A stretch of DNA of 64,000 bases, from the NCBI RefSeq assembly GCF_000376805.1, contig NZ_AQXT01000002.1, forward strand, positions 3,100,001 through 3,164,000, written 5' to 3'. Each line of letters opens with the position of its first letter. Position 1 is the stretch's first letter. This DNA comes from Henriciella marina DSM 19595 (lineage in GTDB: Bacteria > Pseudomonadota > Alphaproteobacteria > Caulobacterales > Hyphomonadaceae). Shown one piece after another: positions 8,626-16,176 of this stretch. Made by a program: the position numbers and the translations under genes. The notes under the pieces were generated by a model. The model saw nothing but the letters and a program-made list of their open reading frames with translations, did no database searches and was not told the DNA's origin.

Positions 8626-8940
8626 GGAGGCTTCTGTTGCCAGGCGCCTCCGGGCCCCGCCTAAGGCGCTGAAGCCCTAGGAGTTAAGTTCGGTAAACCG
8701 AGCGCAGACTAGGCTGCGAGCAGTTCGCCTTCAGCAAAGTTGTCATTAGCAACTATTGTTGAGTGAGCTTCTAACGGAGCTCATCCGGGCGAAAGCATCG
8801 TCTTTACACGTCCGTCGATCCTGTTTCGCCCCCAAAACCGTCCCGCTGAAGGAAGGGAAATTGGTGGAGGCGCCGGGTACCGCCCCCGGGTCCGAACCGC
8901 TTATTGCACGCGCGTTTATCGCCATAGTCCTCGAAGGGAC
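8626..8940 (-). ncRNA. ssrA: Two-piece (circularly permuted) tmRNA
   Basis: On the minus strand the acceptor piece comes first. It ends CGCCTCCACCA with the encoded CCA at 8864-8862. A short excised segment follows (about 8861-8834), then the coding piece starting GGGGGCGAAACAGGATCGAC at 8833. The 7-bp acceptor stem pairs GGGGGCG (8833-8827) with CGCCTCC (8872-8866). The tag frame (8750-8709) reads GCT AAT GAC AAC TTT GCT GAA GGC and on to TAG, encoding ANDNFAEGELLAA, which with the charged alanine gives a 14-residue degradation tag. The T-arm has a 5-bp stem (8873-8877 with 8885-8889) but its 7-base loop reads GGCGGTA rather than TTCGANN. A GGAGGC/GCCTCC hairpin (8651-8626) lies at the 3' end. 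The outer limits are approximate. Confidence 0.93.
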
Positions 8941-8979
8941 GCCCTAGATATAGGCCAGCTAGTGCGACGATGAAAGGGG

Positions 8980-10269
8980 TTAGAGTGTGATCCGCAGGTC
9001 GGAAATGGAGCTGGCAATGGACTGGTAAGCATCCTGAAGCTGCTGGCCATTTTCCGGCCTGAAGAAAAAATCCGACCCGCTGGAGCAGTATTGCAGCACG
9101 TCGCGGCCTGCGTCCGGGGCCTGAAACGCGACGGAATAGATACGTATGCCCGCCGCCTTTGCGCCGTCGCAGAGTTGTTTTGCCTGCCAGGTCGAATTGC
9201 CGTTCGCGCTGTCGCCAACCGTGTTGAAGGCCCCGTCTGTCATCAGGATCAGGGCCTTGGCGCTATCGGGTTCTTCATAGGATAGCGGCGCGGATGTGCC
9301 CGGAAAGACAGAGGCCCAGGCCGGAGAGATCGTATACCAGCCCCAGGCAACACCAAGATGACCTGCGGTATTGCCCTCCGCGTCCAGCGCCGTGATGTAA
9401 TCGTAAAGGGGTTGGCGGGTGCTCGTGAGCGGCAGCGGCTCAGCGTCGCTGCAATCATCCCTGCGCGAGGCATCTGCCTTCTCGATATACTGACCAGGAC
9501 CCGGGGCCGCATCGGTAAAGGCCTGCCCGCCCTCGCGCTCAAACACGCAGGTGGAGTCGTAGTTGTAGGTGTACCACCTGCCACTATAGTAATAATTGAC
9601 GCTTTGCTCACTGGACGAGCCCGTCGCCGCTTCGAAATAGGGGTCCGCATTGAAGGCGCCATTATAGGCGACCATAGAGATGCGGATATCGTCCTCATGG
9701 CCGGGCTTTGGCTCTTCGACCAGCAGGGTATCGACCGCGTCGCGTGCGGCTGCTTTCAGGTCGATCATGCGTTGACCGTCCATCGATCCAGACACATCGA
9801 ACACGAAGGCGACATCGACCTTACCGATGCCATAGGCGGCCGCCGTCTCGATACCGAACTCGAACGTGTTGATATTGGCGATTTTGGCGAGATAGGTGTC
9901 CATGACGCAGTCTGTGGTGGCTTCGACCGCTGTCTCATTGATGAGGACTGCGGGCCGCGTGCAGGCGATTGGGAAACGGTTATTTGCGATGAGGGCTGAG
10001 AAATAATTTTGCACGACGGCTTCAACGCCAGACGTACTGGCGCCATCCTGGTAGGCGCGCGTTCCGGCGATCACAGCTGAATCGATGCTGCTCTGCACCT
10101 TCGACTTGTTGGTGGTCAGGACCTGGAAATCAATCGCGAAGCCCGAGATGAGAAGGATCGGAAAGACCGATAGCGCAAAGAGGATCGCCGTCTGGCCATC
10201 GCGGTTCGCGGTCAGCTTCTTTGCGTTTTCAGGCCACATCAAGATTGGTACCGAATGAATTGCGATCAT
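8980..10269 (-). CDS. TadG-like protein with von Willebrand A domain (copy 1)
   Basis: About 430 residues. The N-terminal segment (NRDGQTAILFALSVFPILLI, then DSAVIAGTRAY) is the single-helix TadE/TadG pilus-assembly type. A vWA domain follows, with an intact MIDAS DVSGSM near residue 157, a second metal-loop threonine/aspartate region (NTAGHLGVAWGW) and LILMTDGAFNT. It ends SIASSISDLRITL. TadG proteins sit in the envelope and assist Flp-pilus assembly or secretion. No other tad gene is here. The paralogue lies immediately upstream with a 92-base gap. Start is uncertain: ATG at 10269 or 10239, neither with a clear ribosome site; the second better matches the paralogue. Confidence 0.85.
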   Translation of the reverse strand: MIAIHSVPILMWPENAKKLTANRDGQTAILFALSVFPILLISGFAIDFQVLTTNKSKVQSSIDSAVIAGTRAYQDGASTSGVEAVVQNYFSALIANNRFPIACTRPAVLINETAVEATTDCVMDTYLAKIANINTFEFGIETAAAYGIGKVDVAFVFDVSGSMDGQRMIDLKAAARDAVDTLLVEEPKPGHEDDIRISMVAYNGAFNADPYFEAATGSSSEQSVNYYYSGRWYTYNYDSTCVFEREGGQAFTDAAPGPGQYIEKADASRRDDCSDAEPLPLTSTRQPLYDYITALDAEGNTAGHLGVAWGWYTISPAWASVFPGTSAPLSYEEPDSAKALILMTDGAFNTVGDSANGNSTWQAKQLCDGAKAAGIRIYSVAFQAPDAGRDVLQYCSSGSDFFFRPENGQQLQDAYQSIASSISDLRITL

Positions 10270-10361
10270 CGGCAATGTGACGGATCGAGCTTACGACGGG
10301 CTTGCGCCTTTAAGGTAAAATGTACGAGCGCTGGAAGCTGGCGGTTAACCGCGAGGACCGC

Positions 10362-11813
10362 CTATCTCTTGATCCTGAGGTCCGAGATTGATGTCGCGAT
10401 CGACTGATAGCTTGCCGTCAGCTCAGCGCCATTGGTGGCCTTGAAGGCATGTTCGCCGCTCGATGCACAATAGCTCAGCACCTCCTCGCCGGATGTTGGG
10501 GCCTGAAAGGCGATCGTGAAGATAACAACATCCTCTGCCTTGATGGAGTCGCACAGCGCTTTCGCCTGTTCGGTGGAATTGCCCTGACCTGAATAAAGCT
10601 GGTTCAGAAACTCACCATCCGTCATGATGATCATGGCTTTGGTCGTGCTGGGTTCGTTGTAGGGCAGCGGCTCGGCGCTGTTGTCGAAAACATCACTCCA
10701 TTCTGGCGAAATCAGGTACCAGCCCCAGGCAATACCCTGGTGACCAGCCGTGCCGCCACCAGCGTTGAGGCTGTTGATGTAGTGATTGATTTGTGTCGCA
10801 TTGTCGCTGAGTTCGAACGGTTTGATGCTCCGGCAATCGTCGCCGATGACGTTCCAGCTCTTGTTGCCGGAATTGTATTCCGCGTAGGCGGTGGACAGGA
10901 AACCGTCAACGTTGTGGGTTATCGTTGTCGCACGCTTCTGACCGGCTGGCAGAGTGTCGACGAGATCGACCGTTTTACGCTGGGTTGGCTGAAAGTCCGT
11001 GAACTTCTGACTACCGTCACGCTCATAGACGCAGGTGGAGCTGACCGACTTGGTCGCCGTCATCTCCTTGTCCACCCACTGGCATTCATTCCGCCAGCTC
11101 AGGCAGTATGACCCCCACCAGAATCGGCAGACATACCCGCACTCTTCGACCCGATCCGTATAACTCGCTGTATAAGTGCGGTTCTTCTTCATGCCTGTGA
11201 CATTTTCGAAGAAATTCCCTGCATCGATCATGCTGTTATAGGCGACCATCGCGATCCTGACGTCACCGTCGCTGGAGGATCCGGGCAGGGGCAGCAGCGT
11301 TGTTGCCGCATCGGATGCCGCGTCACGCAAGTCGGCAATCCGGCCATAGGAGTTCATAGAGCCTGAGATATCGAAGACGAAGGCGACGTCGAGCTTGCCG
11401 ACGCCATACGTCGCCGTCGAGGTGACATTGAATTCGAGCTCTGAGCGTCCGAGGACGCCGCTCATCGTTGTCGCCTGGTAGCATTTGACGTCTGCCTGGA
11501 TTTCCTCGTCGTCCGGATAGGAAATCACCACCGGGTCGCAGTTCAGCCCGGAATTATTAGCGATAAGCGAATTGAAGTAGGTCTCAGCATGGGTGCTGCC
11601 CTGTCCCTTCGAGTTCGAGGATTGCAGCATGCGCGCGCCTGCCAGAACTGCCGAGTCGAGGGCGTGCTGAACACGATCCTTCTTGCCGAACGCAATCTGG
11701 GAATCGAGGGTGAGGCCAACAACGGCCAGGAGCGGCAGCAGCGCAAACGCCCAGATGACCGCAACATTGCCGCGGCTGTCCCGGCGAAATTTCTGTACTT
11801 GGCTTAGTCGCAT
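10362..11813 (-). CDS. TadG-like protein with von Willebrand A domain (copy 2)
   Basis: A 483-residue paralogue of the downstream gene. It begins MRLSQVQKFRRDSRGNVAVI, a typical TadG start with one transmembrane helix (about residues 17-37), then DSAVLAGARMLQ, a vWA domain with MIDAS DISGSM near residue 148, MIIMTDGEF and the C-terminal SIATSISDLRIKR shared with copy 1. It differs by an insertion of roughly 40 residues (about 215-250) rich in cysteine and tryptophan (CGYVCRFWWGSYCLSW, then CQW), which could form disulfides outside the cytoplasmic membrane. Tandem order and shared ends indicate local duplication followed by divergence. Confidence 0.87.
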   Translation of the reverse strand: MRLSQVQKFRRDSRGNVAVIWAFALLPLLAVVGLTLDSQIAFGKKDRVQHALDSAVLAGARMLQSSNSKGQGSTHAETYFNSLIANNSGLNCDPVVISYPDDEEIQADVKCYQATTMSGVLGRSELEFNVTSTATYGVGKLDVAFVFDISGSMNSYGRIADLRDAASDAATTLLPLPGSSSDGDVRIAMVAYNSMIDAGNFFENVTGMKKNRTYTASYTDRVEECGYVCRFWWGSYCLSWRNECQWVDKEMTATKSVSSTCVYERDGSQKFTDFQPTQRKTVDLVDTLPAGQKRATTITHNVDGFLSTAYAEYNSGNKSWNVIGDDCRSIKPFELSDNATQINHYINSLNAGGGTAGHQGIAWGWYLISPEWSDVFDNSAEPLPYNEPSTTKAMIIMTDGEFLNQLYSGQGNSTEQAKALCDSIKAEDVVIFTIAFQAPTSGEEVLSYCASSGEHAFKATNGAELTASYQSIATSISDLRIKR

Positions 11814-12033
11814 TTAAGTGCCCCCGGCACGAATACTTCGGTTCAGCCTTGCTCTTTAGCGCCTGCGCATTGAAACGAGGCTTCGATCAGCGACCAGATT
11901 TGATGATGCCCATAGATGTCTTGTTAAGACTTCACCGCAAATGCGAAGAGAAGCCCCGCCGCAAATGGGAATGATGGGGATAAGTGAGGGGTGGGACTGG
12001 ACTCAGGCGTGCGAGTCGTCATTGCATATTGGC

Positions 12034-12828
12034 ATGCGCCAGTATCTCAATCTGCTTTCCGATGTGCTCGAAAACGGCGTCGAACGCGGTGACCGGACCG
12101 GCACCGGTACACTCGGTGTCTTCGGACGTCAGTTGCGGTTCGACCTTGCGGATAGTTTTCCGCTTCTGACGACGAAAAAGCTGCATCTGCGCTCGATCAT
12201 CGTTGAGCTTCTGTGGTTCCTGAAAGGCGATACGAACATCGCTTATCTGAAGGAAAACGGCGTTTCGATCTGGGATGAGTGGGCCGACGAGAATGGCGAC
12301 CTTGGCCCCGTCTATGGCAAGCAATGGCGCTCATGGGCGGCGCCGGATGGCCGCATGATCGACCAGATCGAATGGGTGCTGAACGAGATAAAGACCAATC
12401 CGAACTCCCGGCGTCTGGTCGTCTCGGCGTGGAACCCGGCCGACGTGAACGAGATGGCGCTGCCGCCCTGCCATTGTCTGTTCCAGTTTTTCGTCGCCGA
12501 CGGCAAACTGTCCTGCCAGCTTTATCAGCGCTCTGCCGATATCTTCCTCGGCGTGCCGTTCAATATCGCGTCCTACGCGCTGCTAACCATGATGATGGCG
12601 CGCGCGACAGGCCTCAAACCCGGTGAGTTCGTGCACACATTCGGGGACGCGCATCTTTACTCGAACCATATCGAGCAGACGAAACTTCAGCTGAGCCGGG
12701 AGCCGCTGCCGCCGCCGAAGATGATCCTGAACCCTGAGAAGACCGATCTCTTCTCATGGGAATATGAGGATTTCGAGCTGGTCGGCTATGAAGCCCACAA
12801 GCACATCAAGGCACCCGTCGCAGTCTAG
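12034..12828 (+). CDS. thyA: Thymidylate synthase
   Basis: ThyA methylates dUMP to dTMP using methylenetetrahydrofolate. The 264-residue product is the same length as the E. coli enzyme and aligns with it throughout: [39 protein letters not shown], catalytic Cys146 in [32 protein letters not shown] and C-terminal [10 protein letters not shown]. The start at 12034 gives that exact length; an in-frame extension to 11941 has no family similarity. Dihydrofolate reductase, which regenerates the folate product, is 1.8 kb downstream but separated by two opposite-strand genes. Confidence 0.97.
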   Translation: MRQYLNLLSDVLENGVERGDRTGTGTLGVFGRQLRFDLADSFPLLTTKKLHLRSIIVELLWFLKGDTNIAYLKENGVSIWDEWADENGDLGPVYGKQWRSWAAPDGRMIDQIEWVLNEIKTNPNSRRLVVSAWNPADVNEMALPPCHCLFQFFVADGKLSCQLYQRSADIFLGVPFNIASYALLTMMMARATGLKPGEFVHTFGDAHLYSNHIEQTKLQLSREPLPPPKMILNPEKTDLFSWEYEDFELVGYEAHKHIKAPVAV

Positions 12829-12860
12829 GGCCGGTCCCGTTAGACCCAAAATTCAATTCG

Positions 12861-12900
12861 ACGTCATCCCGGCCGACCGCAAGGAAAGCCGGGATGACGT
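12861..12900. repeat. REP-like palindromic element between thyA and the SDR gene
   Basis: A 13-bp perfect inverted repeat (ACGTCATCCCGGC, 12861-12873, with its complement at 12888-12900) around a 14-base loop. Palindromes with this GTCATCCCGG core are widespread intergenic repeats in alphaproteobacterial genomes. Located between convergent genes, it could also end transcription in both directions, though no T-run follows. Confidence 0.65.
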
Positions 12901-12928
12901 TGGAAGGCTTTTCGTAACCGCAAACGTC

Positions 12929-13714
12929 TTAGCGCGGTGCCATGCGGATCGAGCCATCAAGACGGAAATTGTGGCCGTTGAGATAGGTGTTACGGGCGAT
13001 TTCCACGGCCAGCGACCCGAACTCTTCCGGTTTGCCAAGGCGTTTGGGGAAAGGCACCGAAGCCGCGAGGCTTTCGAGTACTTTCTCCGGCGCGCCCAGC
13101 ATCAGCGGCGTTGCGAAAATGCCTGGCATGATCGAGTTCACGCGAATGCCGATGTCCATCATGTCGCGTGCCATTGGCAGGACCAGACCGTTCACGCCGG
13201 CCTTGCAGGAGCCATAGATGACCTGGCCGATCTGGGCATCCTGAGCGGCAACTGATGCGGTGAGCGTGATCGATCCGCGCTCGCCGTCATCATTGAGTGG
13301 TTCGGAGTTCGCCATGCCGAGCGCCGACATCGAGCCGATGCGATAGGATGAAACGAGGATGCCCTGCGCGCCGCGATCATACTGTTCGGTCGGCGTGCGC
13401 TTGTACTTCATGGTCTCCTTGTCGAAGGAGAGCGTCTTGCCGCGGCCTGAGGTCATCGCGCAATGAACGGTGACGCGTTCCTGGCCATGGGCCTCGCGCG
13501 CCTTGGCAAAACCGGCCTCGCACGAGGCCTCGTCCAGGATGTTCACATTGCAGAAGATGCCGCCAATGGATTTTGCGACTTCTTCGCCTTTTTCTTCCTG
13601 AATGTCGAAAATCGCGACCTTTACGCCGTGCGCCGCGAGGGCCTCAGCCGTTGCGCGCCCGAGGCCCGATGCGCCGCCTGTGACGACGGCAGGTGTGTCT
13701 GCACCAAGTTTCAT
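12929..13714 (-). CDS. Short-chain dehydrogenase/reductase (3-hydroxyacyl-CoA dehydrogenase-like)
   Basis: A 261-residue SDR enzyme. It has the Rossmann glycine motif TGGASGLG near residue 12, the acidic FDIQEEKGEE after the second strand that favours NAD(H), the catalytic Ser in SITLTASVAAQ and the YGSCK pair (Tyr-x-x-x-Lys), then RVNSIMPGIFATPLM. The pattern resembles type II 3-hydroxyacyl-CoA dehydrogenases, but substrate assignment is inference. AGGGAGAGG precedes the ATG. It converges on thyA. Confidence 0.85.
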   Translation of the reverse strand: MKLGADTPAVVTGGASGLGRATAEALAAHGVKVAIFDIQEEKGEEVAKSIGGIFCNVNILDEASCEAGFAKAREAHGQERVTVHCAMTSGRGKTLSFDKETMKYKRTPTEQYDRGAQGILVSSYRIGSMSALGMANSEPLNDDGERGSITLTASVAAQDAQIGQVIYGSCKAGVNGLVLPMARDMMDIGIRVNSIMPGIFATPLMLGAPEKVLESLAASVPFPKRLGKPEEFGSLAVEIARNTYLNGHNFRLDGSIRMAPR

Positions 13715-13790
13715 GAGTTAATCCTCTCCCTTATCGTTCGATGCGCCTGTTCTAGGCAGTCGTGCGAGGCCGGGAAAGGATGCCGCTGGG

Positions 13791-14495
13791 TCAGCTCTGG
13801 GCGAGCGCTGCGTTCATCTTGCCATCGTCATAAGGATCGATCTTGCCCTGATTTTCCCGCTTGCGGATCCAGTAGGAAATGATCGCCGCGCCGACCATCT
13901 TGCCGATGATGAATACGACCCAGTTTGCAAGATGGAGCATGTTGCCGGGCTCTTCACCAAGCTGCATCTGTCGCGCCAGGTCGGCGCCATATAGGAAGAT
14001 GGTCGTGTCCACCGGGGCTGCGATGGCGCTGGAGAGGAGAATACGGGTCGACAGCCGGTATTTGGTCAGCGTGAAGATGAGCCAGTCGACGATCTCGGAA
14101 ATGGCAAACGCAAGACCCGATGCCAGCGCGATGACAGGCCAAGCGTAGAAGAAGGACCATGCGATTGCGAGGGCCATGACGATTAGGACTTTGTGGCCCA
14201 TGCGGCGCTGCACAAAGTCGCGGAAAACGAAGACAAGCCCGGTGACGACTGTCAAAGGATGGATCTCTATGCCTTGGGCAAATGTCGTACCCGGGTCGAG
14301 TAGCGTGATGCTGCCAACCACGCCGAAGGACCAGTTCAGAAACGGAATGGTGGCGAAGTAAACAAATGCCCAGAATCGGCCATTGGCAATCCAGATGATG
14401 GCCGTTGTAATAGCCAGACCCAGCAACACAGTATATTTGAGGTCCGGTTGCTGGTTTGTCAGCGCCGATATGAAGGCATTCCAGAAATCCGGCAT
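13791..14495 (-). CDS. VUT-family (YhhQ-like) membrane transporter
   Basis: About 234 residues with six or so hydrophobic helices. The stretches HPLTVVTGLVFVFRDFVQRR and GLAFAISEIVDWLIFTLTKY are typical of the vitamin uptake transporter family that includes the queuosine-precursor transporter YhhQ. The ligand is therefore probably a vitamin or modified base, which I cannot specify. The start is ambiguous: ATG at 14495 follows AAGGAG at a rather long 15 bases; starts at 14543 (ATG) or 14546 (GTG) would add about 16 residues. It ends 76 bases before the SDR gene on the same strand. Confidence 0.78.
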   Translation of the reverse strand: MPDFWNAFISALTNQQPDLKYTVLLGLAITTAIIWIANGRFWAFVYFATIPFLNWSFGVVGSITLLDPGTTFAQGIEIHPLTVVTGLVFVFRDFVQRRMGHKVLIVMALAIAWSFFYAWPVIALASGLAFAISEIVDWLIFTLTKYRLSTRILLSSAIAAPVDTTIFLYGADLARQMQLGEEPGNMLHLANWVVFIIGKMVGAAIISYWIRKRENQGKIDPYDDGKMNAALAQS

Positions 14496-14618
14496 CAGTA
14501 GAAACAACAGCTCCTTACGCAGGCGCAGCATTGATTGAGGCATCACGCCTAGTAAAGACGGCAGCTCGCCGCACTTGACCGTCGCAAAGCGCGCGAGGAA
14601 TGCAAGAGGAAAGTCTGC

Positions 14619-15161
14619 ATGAACACCGAGGTGAAGCTCTCAATGATCGTCGCCCGTGCACGCAACGGGTCGATCGGCAAGGACGGTACCTTGCCGTGGA
14701 GGCTTGCAGACGATCTCCGGCTCTTTAAGCAGGCGACGCTTGGGAAGCCGATCATCATGGGCCGCAAGACGTGGGAAAGCCTTCCGCGCAAGCCGTTGCC
14801 TGACCGCCAGAATATCGTGCTGACCCGTCATTGGGATTATGCCGCGCCTGGCGCACGCGTCTATTCCAACATCAACGCCGCGATCGCGGCCGGGCGGGCG
14901 ATCGCCCAGAAAAGCGGCGTCGATGAGATTTTCATTATTGGCGGTCAGAGCCTCTTTGAGCGAGCCATGCCGCTGACAGAACGCCTCTACATAACCGAGG
15001 TCGACGCCGACATAGATGGCGACGTCTTTTTCCCGCCGATTGCAGACAATGATTTCCTCGAAGCGGGTTCCACGGCTTACCCGGCTGATGAGCGCAACGA
15101 ATACCCGTTCACGTATCGTATACTCGAGCGCATCCTCGACGGTGTAGATAGCCGGAGATAG
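14619..15161 (+). CDS. folA: Dihydrofolate reductase
   Basis: Reduces dihydrofolate, including that made by ThyA, with NADPH. The 180-residue protein has MIVARARNGSIGKDGTLPWR (substrate-site Trp and flexible loop), FKQATLGKPIIMGRKTWESL with the cofactor-binding GRKTW, IFIIGGQSLFERAM and ITEVDADIDGDVFFP. Length is normal with a short C-terminal extension. AGAGGAAAG lies before the ATG. It is divergent from the VUT transporter gene. Confidence 0.95.
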   Translation: MNTEVKLSMIVARARNGSIGKDGTLPWRLADDLRLFKQATLGKPIIMGRKTWESLPRKPLPDRQNIVLTRHWDYAAPGARVYSNINAAIAAGRAIAQKSGVDEIFIIGGQSLFERAMPLTERLYITEVDADIDGDVFFPPIADNDFLEAGSTAYPADERNEYPFTYRILERILDGVDSRR

Positions 15162-15188
15162 CCCGACCGCCTTCAGGCCCGGGCTTTC
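15160..15188 (+). terminator. Probable terminator after folA
   Basis: AGCCCG (15160-15165) pairs with CGGGCT (15180-15185) around a 14-base loop, followed by a short T-run. The stem begins within the folA stop codon. Moderate strength only. Confidence 0.45.
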
Positions 15189-15267
15189 CGCGACGGACTG
15201 GCTTGAAGAGCCTTCGTCTGCGCGACACTCTTCATCCCCATCAGACCAAGAATGTGGGAGAAGCGCC

Positions 15268-16176
15268 ATGGACTATGAAGTGATTGCAGATGGCCTCCGG
15301 TTTCCGGAAGGGCCCGTCGTCATGTCTGACGGCTCGATCATCGTCGTCGAGATTGAAAGCAAGAAAATCACCCGCTGCTGGCCGGACGGCAAGCGCGAGA
15401 CGGTGGCTGAGCCGGGCGGGGGGCCGAACGGTCTTGCGATCGGGCCTGACGGCAAGCTCTGGTGTACCAATAATGGCGGCTTCGTCTATCATGAGCGCGA
15501 CGGCCTGCTGATCCCCGGTCATTGCCCGCCCGACTATTCAGGGGGCCGGATTGAGCGGATCGACCTCAAGACAGGCAAGGTCGACGTCATCGCGACCGAA
15601 TGCGACGGGCGCGCGCTCAAGGGCCCGAATGATCTTGTTTTCGACAAGGCCGGGAATCTCTATTTTACCGATCTTGGCAAATCCTATCCGACCCACCGCG
15701 ACACGGGCGGCGTCTATTTCATGGCGGCCGGCTCGGACAAGGTGCAGGAGCTTGACTATAACCACATCTCGCCAAACGGGATCGGCCTCTCGCCGGATGA
15801 GAAAACGGTCTATTTCGCCGACACGATGACGGCGCGCGTGTGGGCCTTTGATCTTGAGAGCCCGGGTGTCGCGAAACAGGCCTCACCCTTCTCAACGGGC
15901 CGCGTTGTGGCTGGTATGCCTGACCTTCGCTATTTCGATAGCCTTGCCATATCTGCCGCCGGGAATGTCTGTGTCGCGACCATCCTGCAGGGCGGTATCA
16001 CCACGGTGCAGCCAGACGGCAATCATTCTCACATCGCGTTCCCTGATCCCTTCGTCACCAATATCGCCTTTGGCGGCGAGGACATGAAGGACGCCTATGT
16101 GACGCTGTCCGGCACAGGTCAGCTCATCAAATGCCGCTGGCCTGAAGCAGGCCTGAAGCTGAACTTCAACGCCTAA
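15268..16176 (+). CDS. SMP-30/gluconolactonase-family protein
   Basis: A 302-residue six-bladed beta-propeller of the SMP-30/gluconolaconase/LRE-like family, whose members hydrolyse sugar lactones with one divalent metal. Seen are the metal-binding glutamate in DGLRFPEGPVV, NGLAIGPDGKLWCTNN, KGPNDLVFDKAGNLYFTD (the asparagine ligand), HISPNGIGLSPDEKTVYF and FDSLAISAAGNVCVA. GGGAGAAG precedes the ATG. There is no pgl in the Entner-Doudoroff operon 17 kb away, so this is one candidate lactonase for the cell, but that is speculation. It ends overlapping the mrp stop codon on the other strand. Confidence 0.87.
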   Translation: MDYEVIADGLRFPEGPVVMSDGSIIVVEIESKKITRCWPDGKRETVAEPGGGPNGLAIGPDGKLWCTNNGGFVYHERDGLLIPGHCPPDYSGGRIERIDLKTGKVDVIATECDGRALKGPNDLVFDKAGNLYFTDLGKSYPTHRDTGGVYFMAAGSDKVQELDYNHISPNGIGLSPDEKTVYFADTMTARVWAFDLESPGVAKQASPFSTGRVVAGMPDLRYFDSLAISAAGNVCVATILQGGITTVQPDGNHSHIAFPDPFVTNIAFGGEDMKDAYVTLSGTGQLIKCRWPEAGLKLNFNA

